A DNA stretch of 64,000 nucleotides from UBA2040 sp041751955 (GCA_041751955.1 JBGSIB010000073.1:62001-126000), one strand, 5' to 3'. Shown: positions 52,016 through 60,955, counted from the stretch's first letter. Notes: generated by a model from the letters alone, not told the origin. Program-made: numbers and translations.

Positions 52016-52966
52016 TTAAATTTCCTTCTCAACGAGGTAAACATTTCTGTTTGAAGCACTTCTTCCAATTAATTCAGCAACAAATCCTGCAAGAAAAAAT
52101 TGAACTCCCATTACCATTGCTGTTAATGCTATAAAAAACTCAGTTCGCTCAGCTAAAAGTCTTCCTTCGGTAAAGAAAAACAATTTCATGATAATCAGGT
52201 AAAACGCCAATCCAAAACCAATAATGAACATCAGTAATCCTAAAGCTCCGAAAAAATGCATCGGTTTTTTACCAAATTTCCCCATAAAAGCAACGGAGAG
52301 TAAATCCAGCGGTCCGTTCAAAAATCGATTGAGTCCAAATTTAGTGGTGCCATATTTTCTTGCTTGATGCTCAACGACTTTTTCTCCAATCTTCGTAAAA
52401 CCAGCATATTTTGCCAATGGTGGAATATAACGATGCATATCACCATAAATCTCTATGCTTTTTACTACTGCTCTTTTATAAGCTTTCAAGCCACAATTAA
52501 AGTCGTGTAAATAGATCCCCGTGATTTTTCGTGCGGCCCAATTATAAAGTTTAGTTGGAATTGTTTTGGATAAAGGATCAAATCGTTTCTTTTTCCAGCC
52601 GGAAACCACATCCAAATCTTCCTCCATTATCATTCTATACAATTCTGGAATTTCATCCGGAGAATCTTGTAAATCAGCATCCATGGTAATGACAACATAA
52701 CCCCTCACCGCTTCAAATCCTTTTTGAAGCGCAGCGGATTTCCCATAGTTACGCTGAAATTTGATTCCACGAACGGAAGAATCTTTGCTCTTCAAATCCT
52801 CAACAACCTCCCATGAACCATCCTTACTGCCATCGTCAATAAAAACGACTTCATACGAAAAAGAATTCGCTTGCATAACACGTTGAATCCAAGAGTGTAA
52901 TTCGGGCAGTGACTCAGCTTCGTTGAACAAAGGAACGACAACAGATATGTTAGGATGAATGTCCAA
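52016..52966 (-). CDS. Family 2 glycosyltransferase, dolichol-phosphate-mannose-synthase/ArnC-like, membrane-bound
   Basis: The 316-residue protein has the GT2 core at the N-terminus: ISVVVPLFNEAESLPELHSW (residues 8-27), EVVFIDDGSKDGSWEV (near 40), GKSAALQKGFEAVRGYVVIT and the DxD motif MDADLQD (near 97), plus GWKKKRFDPLSKTIPTKLYN (near 140). Two C-terminal membrane helices follow (FGALGLLMFIIGFGLAFYLI and EFFIALTAMVMGVQFFLAGF). Relatives (GtrB, ArnC) load sugars from UDP or GDP onto undecaprenyl phosphate. The identity of the sugar is unknown. Stands alone; ends about 125 bases before the MORN-protein region. Confidence 0.93.
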   Translation of the reverse strand: MDIHPNISVVVPLFNEAESLPELHSWIQRVMQANSFSYEVVFIDDGSKDGSWEVVEDLKSKDSSVRGIKFQRNYGKSAALQKGFEAVRGYVVITMDADLQDSPDEIPELYRMIMEEDLDVVSGWKKKRFDPLSKTIPTKLYNWAARKITGIYLHDFNCGLKAYKRAVVKSIEIYGDMHRYIPPLAKYAGFTKIGEKVVEHQARKYGTTKFGLNRFLNGPLDLLSVAFMGKFGKKPMHFFGALGLLMFIIGFGLAFYLIIMKLFFFTEGRLLAERTEFFIALTAMVMGVQFFLAGFVAELIGRSASNRNVYLVEKEI

Positions 52967-53037
52967 AATAAAATTTTGCGCTAATTTAAGGAACCTTAGT
53001 CGTTATTTGAATAAACTCAATCAAGAAGGACTAACAA

Positions 53038-55377
53038 TTAGTTTTTGATAAACTTCTTTCGTGTGAAGCCTTGTTGAACGATGTACAATCCCTCAGAAAA
53101 ATCAGATAAATCTAGAGTAAATATTGACTTCTCAGGGAGAAATGAAAGAACCTCTTGACCTTTGATATCATAGATGTAAATCCTTGAATTCAAAGCAACT
53201 CCAGACATCGAAATTTGGTGGCTTGTAGGATTAGGAAACATTTCAAATTCTTTCTCTTCATCAATATTCTCTAATTCAACCAAAGAAGCATTTGAAACAC
53301 TGAAAAAGTCAAATCCTGCTTCGGTAATATTCACATTGGAATCTAAATCCGAAGAACGAACGATAATTGTCATATTGGATGTTGGCGTTATAAAATCTTG
53401 AATACGAATGCTTTTGAAGACCCATTGATGAAAATTTGCTGTATCCTTCCCTACTTTATCAATTACAGCAGTAGTTGAGCCATTTGAAAGTATAATTTTA
53501 AGGGTATCGTCCACAGCATATGGACCAAAATCATTGAAGAAATATCGAGCATAATTCACATAGGGATCAGAAAACGTTGTAACATTAAAAGATGGAGAAA
53601 TCAATACGATATTCCCTCCGTCAATGTCATCGGCATCTGCGTCATAAGTATCTTGATTACCTGATACATAAGCATAACCTCCACAATCGTAATCTGCATC
53701 AAACTCGGCATTTGCGGAACCATTTCCACCAATTGGAATTGCTCTTTCCCAAAGACCTGTAGAGGCATTTCCATTCGTGTTCCAACCGAAATCGAATGAA
53801 AAATCATCATAAATTCCTTTAGAAATGGCCACTGTAATTAATCCTGTTGTGTTATTAATTAATACAGTTTGACAACTTGTTACATATCCCCATTTACCAA
53901 CAGTTACATAATAGTCAGACTGATAATAAAGCGTAAAATCTTCTTCGCCAAGACCATTCGTTTGACCATTATGAATTATATCCGGATTTTCTAAACGAAC
54001 TTGAACATTATTAATTGGATTATTGGTCGCTTGGTCAATAACTTTAATCGTAAAACTATACGGCGGCAACGGAACCAATTGAACATCCTGATTGATTAAT
54101 TGACCTTCTAACAAGTTGAATGACAGCGTTTTCTGTTTGTAGCCTTGCTTACTGTATTTAACCGTTTTTACACCATTATTCACCGTACTCACTGCGTAAT
54201 TTCCATTTGCCTTAGAAAGGTCGGTTTGAATTTCATTTTGGATAGTAACCAAAACACCTTGAATCGGTAAATTTGTAATCGAATCGGTAACGACACCTTC
54301 TACGTAACTGCCTTTCTTGTATTCCGCACCCAAAACAAACAAACCTCTTTCAATATCCGAAGCAACTATATTTCCTGAAGGCAAAAACGGGTATACCCCC
54401 CAACACCCATTAAAACCATTTCCGGCCAAGGGGGAAGTATCAAATCGGCCAACTTCGACTAAATTATTCGGACGCGAAGCATCGTGAATAGTGACACCAT
54501 CACGATAGTAACTAGTAACTATATAATCTCCAAGAGTATGGGCATTATGAGGAATCACACCCGAATCAGGCGAACTTTGAATACGGTCTGTTTCAACCAT
54601 GTTGCTGGGATTAGTCACATCATACGCGGCAATAAACGCACCTGGTTTTTCATCAGTCGTAAAAACATGTGTGCCATCCGAAGATTCCCAAATATTGTGT
54701 GTGAAAAAATTTGGCGTTGATTTTGTGCCTAACAAAACTGGGGAAGATTTAACCGTAACATTCACCACTGAAAATATTCCATCCGAAACATGTGCTCCAA
54801 ACAAAGTATCGTTCCGAGCATAGCCATCGTGCGCATACCAATTATCAAATACGCCCACTTCTTGAGGTGCCATAGGTGTTGTATGAACGTCTAGCATAAT
54901 AACACCGCCGTTGCCCCGATTCGCACCGAAAATATAGGCATAACCATTTTCATCAATATATAGATTATGAGCACTCGCCCAATTTTGACCAGTAGGACCA
55001 AAATAAAGCGCTGATGTCAAATTTGTTGAGGCAGGTAATGGAGACAAATCAATGATTGTCAACCCTTGTTGGGCTTCGGTTGTAACGTATAAATAATCGT
55101 CCCAAACTTTCAAATCTCGCCACGTAGAACTCATTCCTTGTAACCAAAAAACTTCCACCGGATTGGCCGGATCAGTTACATCGACAATTGAAGTTCCTTC
55201 TGTTGTTCCGACCAAGGCATATTCATTCCCCAACTCATCAACATAGCCCCAAATATCATTTAATTGCGCATTGTGAGCGATTTGGTATTCCAAGTTTGAC
55301 AATTCAGTCATATTCAACTGTGTAAATCCCATCAAACTGAAGGACAAGGCAAATAAGAGTAAAGTTTTTTTTATCAT
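53038..55377 (-). CDS. Choice-of-anchor-B / LVIVD-repeat protein with T9SS sorting domain
   Basis: With the start at 55377 the protein has 779 residues and a signal peptide (MIKKTLLLFALSFSLMGFTQ). Residues 30-380 contain LVIVD-type propeller repeats (IWGYVDELGNEYALVGTTEG, TSIVDVTDPANPVEV, TIIDLSPLPAST, VVNVTVKSSPVLLG, VTIHDASRPNNLVEVG), matching the choice-of-anchor B family. Two carboxypeptidase-regulatory/CNA-B-like segments follow (VEGVVTDSITNLPIQGVLVT, then IKVIDQATNNPINNVQVRL), then a jelly-roll-like part (about 540-680) and a T9SS type A tail (FEMFPNPTSHQISMSG, QGFTRKKFIKN). Surface or secreted; ligand unknown. It is preceded after 8 bases by a 35-residue micro-protein and is probably co-transcribed with it. 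Confidence 0.88.
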   Translation of the reverse strand: MIKKTLLLFALSFSLMGFTQLNMTELSNLEYQIAHNAQLNDIWGYVDELGNEYALVGTTEGTSIVDVTDPANPVEVFWLQGMSSTWRDLKVWDDYLYVTTEAQQGLTIIDLSPLPASTNLTSALYFGPTGQNWASAHNLYIDENGYAYIFGANRGNGGVIMLDVHTTPMAPQEVGVFDNWYAHDGYARNDTLFGAHVSDGIFSVVNVTVKSSPVLLGTKSTPNFFTHNIWESSDGTHVFTTDEKPGAFIAAYDVTNPSNMVETDRIQSSPDSGVIPHNAHTLGDYIVTSYYRDGVTIHDASRPNNLVEVGRFDTSPLAGNGFNGCWGVYPFLPSGNIVASDIERGLFVLGAEYKKGSYVEGVVTDSITNLPIQGVLVTIQNEIQTDLSKANGNYAVSTVNNGVKTVKYSKQGYKQKTLSFNLLEGQLINQDVQLVPLPPYSFTIKVIDQATNNPINNVQVRLENPDIIHNGQTNGLGEEDFTLYYQSDYYVTVGKWGYVTSCQTVLINNTTGLITVAISKGIYDDFSFDFGWNTNGNASTGLWERAIPIGGNGSANAEFDADYDCGGYAYVSGNQDTYDADADDIDGGNIVLISPSFNVTTFSDPYVNYARYFFNDFGPYAVDDTLKIILSNGSTTAVIDKVGKDTANFHQWVFKSIRIQDFITPTSNMTIIVRSSDLDSNVNITEAGFDFFSVSNASLVELENIDEEKEFEMFPNPTSHQISMSGVALNSRIYIYDIKGQEVLSFLPEKSIFTLDLSDFSEGLYIVQQGFTRKKFIKN

Positions 55378-55385
55378 GTGATTCG

Positions 55386-55493
55386 TTATAAAAAGAAAAT
55401 TAGCGCAATAATAAAAATGAGAATAATCACAATGTACTGCCATACATCAACAAAATACGGACTGTATTTTTCCCATGCTTCTTGCCATTTCAT
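55386..55493 (-). CDS. 35-residue single-span membrane micro-protein
   Basis: The frame begins with ATG at 55493, stops at TAA (55386-55388) and encodes MKWQEAWEKYSPYFVDVWQY then IVIILIFIIALIFFL. The first half is amphipathic and Trp/Tyr-rich, the second half one clean membrane helix reaching the C-terminus. It would lie in the inner membrane with the aromatic half facing the membrane interface. A near-perfect promoter stands directly upstream and the stop is 8 bases before the LVIVD-repeat gene, so it is the first gene of that operon. No family is recognised, and a signal-like leader function of the small frame is an alternative to a free protein. Confidence 0.55.
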   Translation of the reverse strand: MKWQEAWEKYSPYFVDVWQYIVIILIFIIALIFFL

Positions 55494-55498
55494 TGGCT

Positions 55499-55529
55499 CA
55501 AATGTACAACTTCAATTGCTATTCACAAA
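55499..55529 (-). promoter_or_regulatory. Promoter of the micro-protein / LVIVD operon (TTTG-N19-TACATTTG)
   Basis: On the minus strand TTTG (55526-55529) is followed after 19 bases by TACATTTG (55499-55506), an exact match to the Bacteroidota consensus. The ATG at 55493 lies 5 bases from the minus-7 box, so the mRNA should be leaderless or nearly so. Confidence 0.75.
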
Positions 55530-55646
55530 ACACAATATTTTGCAACTATTGGAATAGAATACAGGTCTGTACCATACGCGAAATAAGACCAAATTCAGAT
55601 TTTTTCATTTCCTAGGCTCACGCTCGGATTTCAGACGAATATTTAT

Positions 55647-55654
55647 TAATTTTG
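55647..55654 (+). promoter_or_regulatory. Minus-7 box TAATTTTG in front of the E1 gene
   Basis: Matches TAnnTTTG and lies 25 bases before the ATG at 55680. Confidence 0.5.
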
Positions 55655-55679
55655 CAAGACGAAAAATAGGACAAAAACG

Positions 55680-58118
55680 ATGGCTAAATCTGTAACTGAA
55701 CAACTCACATCTCTTGATTTCCAAACCTTTAAAGCGCAAGTTCTTGCCGATTTCCGCTTAGCGGTTATCTCTAGAGAAACTTCATTATTAGGAAGAAAAG
55801 AAGTATTGGGCGGCAAAGCTAAATTTGGAATTTTTGGCGATGGTAAAGAACTAGCCCAAATTGCATTGGCCAAACAATTTAAAAATGGCGACTTCCGCTC
55901 AGGATATTATCGAGATCAGACTTTCATGATGGCTATTGATCAGTTGAACGTTCAACAGTGGTTTGCTGGTTTGTATGGTGATACTGATGTGGAGCGAGAA
56001 CCGCAATCAGCAGGACGTCAAATGGGTGGTCATTATTCTACTAGAAATCTAGATGAAGCAGGAAATTGGAAAAACTTAATGGAGCAAAAAAATAGCTCTG
56101 CGGATATTTCTCCCACTGCTGGTCAGATGCCACGTTTATTAGGTTTAGCCCAAGCTTCAAAAGTATATCGAAACCACCCCGAGTTGAAAGATTTGGAGGC
56201 ATTCAAAAAATTTACAAATGGCGGAAATGAAGTGGCATTTGGTACAATTGGTGATGCATCCACTTCGGAAGGTCCATTTTGGGAAACGATTAACGCTGCC
56301 GGTGTTCTTCAAGTACCAATGGTGATGTCTGTGTGGGATGATGGGTTTGGAATTTCAGTTTCTCGAGAACATCAAACAACAAAAGATAGTATTTCTGAAG
56401 CATTAGCCGGAATGCAGCGAACAGCTGACAAACCAGGATATGAAATTTTAATCACAAAAGGATGGAATTACCCTCATTTGTGTGAAACCTATGAAAAGGC
56501 AGTTAAAATTGCACGGGAAGAACATGTCCCTGTTTTAGTGCATGTTCAGGAGGTAAATCAACCACAAGGCCACTCTACCTCAGGATCCCACGAAAGATAC
56601 AAATCAGATGAGCGCCTAAAATGGGAAAGCGAGTTTGATTGTATCAATAAATTCAAAGAATGGATTCTTTCATTTGAAACAGAAGGAAATACGATAGCAA
56701 CTTTAGAAGAACTCAACGAAATTTGGGAAGAAGCCAAAACAGAGGTTCGTTCAGCGAAAACTTCTGCATGGAAAAACTTGACAGAGGATATTAAAATAGA
56801 CTTGAATGAGGCTTTAGTTGTCTTGAAGGCCTGTGCGACAGAAAGCTCCAATGGTGTTTTTATTCAGAAAGACATTGAGGCTCTTGAAAAAGCAATGGAT
56901 CCTATCCGAAAAGATGTTTTGTCCGTTTGCCGAAAGGTTCTCAGAAACCTTCGTGATGAAAATATTGCAAGCAAAAAAACATTAGCTGTTTGGATTCAAA
57001 AGAAAATTCAAGAAAATGAATCGCGCTATAGTTCGCATTTACATTCATCATCTGAGTTAAGTGCTTTGAAAGTAGAAGCAATCGCACCTGAATACGATGA
57101 TGATTCAAAAATGGAAGATGGGAGAATTATTCTTCGAGACAATTATCGAGAAATTTTTAAGAATCATCCTGAAGCCCTTATTTTTGGTGAAGACGCAGGC
57201 AAAATTGGTGGAGTAAACCAAACATTAGAAGGTCTTCAAGAAGAATTTGGTTCACTTCGGATTTCAGATACCGGAATTCGGGAATGCACGATAATCGGCC
57301 AAGGAATTGGAATGGCCATGCGTGGACTTCGACCTATTGCTGAGATACAATATTTAGACTACTTACTTTACGGGATTCAAATCTTATCAGATGATTTATC
57401 TACAGTTCAATACCGTACAAAAGGAGGTCAAAAAGCACCATTAATTGTTTCTACGCGTGGACATCGTTTGGAGGGAATTTGGCACAGTGGCAGCCCAATG
57501 GGGATGATTGTTAATTCACTCCGTGGAATGCATGTTTGTGTACCTAGAAATATGACCAAAGCAGCCGGATTTTACAATACACTAATGGCTGGCGATGAAC
57601 CAGCTTTAGTCATCGAACCATTAAACGGTTACCGCACGAAGGAAAAAAGACCAACAAACATTGGCGCTTTCCGCGAAGCACTTGGTGTTCCTGAAATTGT
57701 AAAAGAAGGTAAGGACATTACTATCGTATCTTATGGCTCTACATTTAATCTTTGCGAAGTTGCAACAGAGCAATTGACACAACTGGGAATCAACGCAGAA
57801 TTAATTGACGTTCAAACTTTATTGCCTTTCGATATCTACCATTTGATTGCTAAGTCACTTGAAAAAACAAGTCGACTGCTTGTTGTTGATGAAGATGTTA
57901 GTAGCGGGGCGAGTGCATATATTTTGGATCAAATATTGAAACAAAATTCTTTTTTTCACTTGGATTCGGCTCCAGTTTGTTTAACGGCAAAAGACCACCG
58001 TCCTCCTTATGGCTCAGATGGTGATTATTTTTCAAAACCAAGCATAGAGGATATAGTGGAAACAGCCTATCGCATTATCAGCGAGACTGACCCCAAGACA
58101 TATCCAAGCTTGTATTGA
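55680..58118 (+). CDS. Fused alpha/beta E1 component of a 2-oxoacid dehydrogenase (branched-chain type)
   Basis: The 812-residue protein holds E1-alpha (about 20-400) and E1-beta (about 470-812) in one chain. Alpha part: GRQMGGHYSTRNLDEAGNWK, then the thiamine diphosphate region FGTIGDASTSEGPFWETINA and VWDDGFGISVSREHQTTKDS. Beta part: EALIFGEDAGKIGGVNQTLE, RISDTGIRECTIIGQGIGMA, RPIAEIQYLDYLLYGIQIL and STRGHRLEGIWHSGSPMGMI. It decarboxylates a 2-oxoacid (typically branched-chain 2-oxoisovalerate) and transfers the acyl group to lipoyl-E2; E2 and E3 are not in the window. Fusion of the two chains is common in Bacteroidota. It ends 122 bases before the thioredoxin-like gene. Confidence 0.9.
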   Translation: MAKSVTEQLTSLDFQTFKAQVLADFRLAVISRETSLLGRKEVLGGKAKFGIFGDGKELAQIALAKQFKNGDFRSGYYRDQTFMMAIDQLNVQQWFAGLYGDTDVEREPQSAGRQMGGHYSTRNLDEAGNWKNLMEQKNSSADISPTAGQMPRLLGLAQASKVYRNHPELKDLEAFKKFTNGGNEVAFGTIGDASTSEGPFWETINAAGVLQVPMVMSVWDDGFGISVSREHQTTKDSISEALAGMQRTADKPGYEILITKGWNYPHLCETYEKAVKIAREEHVPVLVHVQEVNQPQGHSTSGSHERYKSDERLKWESEFDCINKFKEWILSFETEGNTIATLEELNEIWEEAKTEVRSAKTSAWKNLTEDIKIDLNEALVVLKACATESSNGVFIQKDIEALEKAMDPIRKDVLSVCRKVLRNLRDENIASKKTLAVWIQKKIQENESRYSSHLHSSSELSALKVEAIAPEYDDDSKMEDGRIILRDNYREIFKNHPEALIFGEDAGKIGGVNQTLEGLQEEFGSLRISDTGIRECTIIGQGIGMAMRGLRPIAEIQYLDYLLYGIQILSDDLSTVQYRTKGGQKAPLIVSTRGHRLEGIWHSGSPMGMIVNSLRGMHVCVPRNMTKAAGFYNTLMAGDEPALVIEPLNGYRTKEKRPTNIGAFREALGVPEIVKEGKDITIVSYGSTFNLCEVATEQLTQLGINAELIDVQTLLPFDIYHLIAKSLEKTSRLLVVDEDVSSGASAYILDQILKQNSFFHLDSAPVCLTAKDHRPPYGSDGDYFSKPSIEDIVETAYRIISETDPKTYPSLY

Positions 58119-58240
58119 GGCAATCTGTTGTGCCGAACATTGTGTAACAAGGATAGCACAGCTTGACTTCATTTAACATTATTTTTGTGCATACAATGAA
58201 ATGATGCGTGCATACATGCGTCAAACCCAAAAATTGAAAA

Positions 58241-58792
58241 ATGAATTACGAAAAATACAATGCGCTTTTCCATGAAATTGCGGAAGCAAAATCGCCTAAA
58301 GCTCCTTACGACAACCCAGAATTCGTTCATTATGTCGAACTCAACCAAAAAAGACAAGAACGTTGGTTAAAAAAGGGCGAACTTACTGCGCAAACTAAAG
58401 AAACCATTTCTAAAATTTCAGAAAAACAGAACTGGGTACTGATTACAGAGCCTTGGTGCGGAGACGCAGCACATAGCACTCCTTTTATAGAAAAAATGGC
58501 AGCCATGAATCCCAATATTGCCCTAACAATTCAACTAAGAGACGAGGATTCAGAAATTGACAAGTACTTAACTAATGGAGGCAAATCGATTCCTATACTT
58601 GTGGCAAGAAACGAAGCTCATGACGACATATTTGTATGGGGACCTCGGCCAGCTGAAGCTCAGGAAATTCATCTTCGTAATTTGAAATCTGACAAATCAA
58701 ATGAAGAGAAAAAAATAGAATTGCAACAGTGGTACAATAAGGATAAAGGTCAAATGATTCAGAAAGAAATTTCCGCTCTTATTCTAGGTTGA
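58241..58792 (+). CDS. Thioredoxin-fold protein with a single active-site cysteine
   Basis: The 183-residue protein has a helical N-terminal part (MNYEKYNALFHEIAEAKSPK) and a thioredoxin fold (about 60-140): WVLITEPWCGDAAHSTPFIE, ALTIQLRDEDSEIDKYLTNG, and KSIPILVARNE with the cis-proline. The active-site stretch is WCGDAAH, so the second cysteine of C-x-x-C is missing. This W-C-G-D-A arrangement occurs in a Bacteroidota/Firmicutes family of 'thioredoxin family proteins'; such single-cysteine variants could act on mixed disulfides or low-molecular thiols. No signal peptide, so cytoplasmic. Its stop is 3 bases from the stop of the convergent trmN6. Confidence 0.82.
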   Translation: MNYEKYNALFHEIAEAKSPKAPYDNPEFVHYVELNQKRQERWLKKGELTAQTKETISKISEKQNWVLITEPWCGDAAHSTPFIEKMAAMNPNIALTIQLRDEDSEIDKYLTNGGKSIPILVARNEAHDDIFVWGPRPAEAQEIHLRNLKSDKSNEEKKIELQQWYNKDKGQMIQKEISALILG

Positions 58793-58795
58793 TTT

Positions 58796-59497
58796 TTATA
58801 ATTCTATATTGTGAAAATCGCGGGTAAGAATTTTGTACTCCTCAGTATAATTCCCAAAAGTATCTCTAATTGTGAAATCCCTATTGGAACTGTTAGCTGT
58901 ATATAAAACCAGTTCTAAAATAACCCGAACTGGAGTTTCAGGTTTTCCGTTGATTGCAATCTTCGTTTTCGTATAAAAACCTAAACTTTCGGCAATCGTA
59001 GTTATTTTCTCTATTCGGTCTGATGGCCAAATTATCCAAAAAGAACCGGTTTCCGACAAAATTTGTTTCGCCTTTATCATCAACAATTCTGGTGTTAATT
59101 GAGAAACATGTTTTGCCAAGTTGACAGATTCATTTTGACCTTTCAATTTATCCTCATAGAAGGGTGGATTGGTGAAAATCAAATCAAAATTTCCTGCAAA
59201 TTCATGCTTCAAGAAATCATTAACATGAAGTGAAATTTGACTTAAAAAAGGGCTCGTTTCAAAGTTTCGAGTAGCATCCTGAGCGGAATCAGAATCTATT
59301 TCAATTGCTGTTATTTTTAATTCAGGATTTCTTTGGGCTAACATCAAAGTGAGTATTCCTGTTCCTGTCCCAATATCCAGTCCTTTAAACTTTTCTTTTC
59401 CTTCTAAAAATGAACCTAATACCATTGCATCGGTTCCAACTTTAAGAGAGGAATTTGCTTGGTAAATATCGAAAGCTTTGAATTTAAAAACTGACAT
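58796..59497 (-). CDS. trmN6: tRNA1(Val) (adenine-37-N6)-methyltransferase
   Basis: The ATG at 59497 gives 233 residues starting MSVFKFKAFDIYQANSSLKV, the usual family start (F-x-F-K-x-F-x-I-x-Q); an upstream start would overlap rimM. Motif I is FKGLDIGTGTGILTLMLAQR (near residue 37), and the catalytic N6-adenine motif is FTNPPFYED (near 105), followed by LAKHVSQLTPELLMIKAKQI. The family modifies A37 of tRNA1(Val). It follows rimM with one base between and lies in the rpsP-rimM operon at the position usually taken by trmD. The end is convergent with the thioredoxin-like gene. Confidence 0.9.
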   Translation of the reverse strand: MSVFKFKAFDIYQANSSLKVGTDAMVLGSFLEGKEKFKGLDIGTGTGILTLMLAQRNPELKITAIEIDSDSAQDATRNFETSPFLSQISLHVNDFLKHEFAGNFDLIFTNPPFYEDKLKGQNESVNLAKHVSQLTPELLMIKAKQILSETGSFWIIWPSDRIEKITTIAESLGFYTKTKIAINGKPETPVRVILELVLYTANSSNRDFTIRDTFGNYTEEYKILTRDFHNIEL

Positions 59498-59498
59498 C

Positions 59499-60023
59499 TT
59501 ACAAATACAACCCAATAAGCCCTTCGGGAGCTTCAATGTGTAATGTCTTGTTTTTTCGATCTACTTTTTGAACCAAGCCAGGTAGCAATGGAACAAGTAT
59601 CTCTCTTTTTCCTTCAACAATTTGTAGCAATGGATTAGCAGCTAAATCTATTACATCGTCAATTTTACCAATTTTACCATGATTTGCGTCCACTACTTCA
59701 AAACCAATTACCTCGTGATCATAAAAATGTTTGTCGTCCAGATCTTCCAAAATCTGGCTCGGCAAGTAAACTGATTTACGCAAAAGCTCTCTCGCCTGTT
59801 CTTCAGTAGTAACTCCCTCTAATTTCACAGCGGCAAAACCTTTATTTTTTAGTTTAATGCTTTCCACAAAAAAGGGTATCAATTGATTATTTACATCAAC
59901 ATAAAACGCATCTAGCGATGCGTAACGTTCTGGTTTAGTAACGTCTAAAAACAGCGAAACTTCACCTTTAAATCCGTGAAGTTTCGCAATATAACCTAAT
60001 TGAAAACAATCTGTTTTCTTCAT
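59499..60023 (-). CDS. rimM: 16S rRNA processing protein RimM
   Basis: The 174-residue protein has the two RimM barrels: N-terminal YIAKLHGFKGEVSLFLDVTK (near residue 12) with the G-x-x-G-E-V signature and VKLEGVTTEEQARELLRKSV (near 66), then the PRC-barrel FYDHEVIGFEVVDANHGKIG and LLQIVEGKREILVPLLPGLV (near 130), closing EAPEGLIGLYL. It helps mature the 30S head domain together with S19. Between rpsP and rimM lie 14 bases, and rimM ends one base from trmN6, so the three genes are one operon. Confidence 0.96.
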   Translation of the reverse strand: MKKTDCFQLGYIAKLHGFKGEVSLFLDVTKPERYASLDAFYVDVNNQLIPFFVESIKLKNKGFAAVKLEGVTTEEQARELLRKSVYLPSQILEDLDDKHFYDHEVIGFEVVDANHGKIGKIDDVIDLAANPLLQIVEGKREILVPLLPGLVQKVDRKNKTLHIEAPEGLIGLYL

Positions 60024-60037
60024 AAAATCATTTTGAT

Positions 60038-60703
60038 TTATTCAGCTTTAGGCTCCTGACCTTCTGGTGCTGGAACTTCTTCTGTTGCTGGAGTTTCAAC
60101 TTCTGTAGCTGGTGTTTCTTCAACAACCGCTTCAGTCGCTTGTTCTACAACTGCTTCGGTTGCTTCTTCTACAACTGCTTCTGTTGCTTCCTCAACTACC
60201 GCTTCCGTTTCTTCAGCTACTACCTCTTCTATAACTTCTTGTTCTGGAGCGTTTTTAGCTGCTACTGCTGCTGCTTTCGCTTCGTTAGCCGCTTTTTCAG
60301 CAGTTAATCTTGCTGTTTTATCAGAAGCAGACTCTTTGCTCAAACGTTCAACTTTCGTTAGAACTTTGTTTTCTTTATCAGAAACCCAAGCTGCAAATTT
60401 CTCTTCTACTTGCTCAGCTGTCAATGCACCTTTTTCTATCCCTTTTATCAAGTGATTTTTGTGAAGTACACCTTTGTAAGATAAAATTGCACGAGCAGTA
60501 TCGGACATTTCAGCACCAACTTGCACCCAATGTAATGTACGATCAAAATTGATGTCAATTACCGCAGGATTTGTGTTTGGATTGTATGTTCCTAACTTTT
60601 CAATGAATTTACCGTCTCTTTTTGATCTTGAGTCAGCTGCTACTAAATGGTAGAAAGCGTTTCCTTTCTTACCGTGTCTTTGCAAACGAATTCGTGTTGC
60701 CAT
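60038..60703 (-). CDS. rpsP: 30S ribosomal protein S16 with long acidic repeat tail
   Basis: Residues 1-80 are the S16 core: MATRIRLQRHGKKGNAFYHL, VAADSRSKRDGKFIEKLGTY, NPNTNPAVIDINFDRTLHWV and GAEMSDTARAILSYKGVL. The total length of 221 is more than twice the common 80-90 residues. An extension starts with a charged helical part (VEEKFAAWVSDKENKVLTKV) and ends with about 70 residues of Ala/Glu/Val/Thr/Pro, including near-perfect 8-residue repeats EATEAVVE at about residues 165-200 and an acidic close (APEGQEPKAE). Extended S16 tails occur in other Bacteroidota; the repeats here are unusually regular. It opens the rpsP-rimM-trmN6 operon. Confidence 0.97.
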   Translation of the reverse strand: MATRIRLQRHGKKGNAFYHLVAADSRSKRDGKFIEKLGTYNPNTNPAVIDINFDRTLHWVQVGAEMSDTARAILSYKGVLHKNHLIKGIEKGALTAEQVEEKFAAWVSDKENKVLTKVERLSKESASDKTARLTAEKAANEAKAAAVAAKNAPEQEVIEEVVAEETEAVVEEATEAVVEEATEAVVEQATEAVVEETPATEVETPATEEVPAPEGQEPKAE

Positions 60704-60758
60704 ATTTGTTTTGTTATAAATTGAGGTGCGAAACCCCGGTTAATAAAATTTAAGGGTG

Positions 60759-60766
60759 CAAAGATA
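60759..60766 (-). promoter_or_regulatory. Minus-7 box TATCTTTG of the rpsP operon
   Basis: On the minus strand it matches TAnnTTTG and lies 55 bases before the rpsP ATG. The TTG partner at 19-20 bases is not evident. Confidence 0.5.
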
Positions 60767-60955
60767 CTGTTTTTATTGGTAAACGAGAAAAAACTAAAAT
60801 AAATAGTTAAAAAAAATGTAACCTATACAAGACACCACCGTACAATGGGAAGATATAAACAATATTTCGTTCATTTTTTTATTTGTTCTACCTTATTATA
60901 AAACAAAGAGAATACTTAGATTTGATGTACGATAATCATTAATTTAATTTTAATT

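Noticed and set aside
58181..58225. GTGCATACA repeated twice before the thioredoxin-like gene
   Set aside because: Two short copies only; could be chance, no regulatory context.
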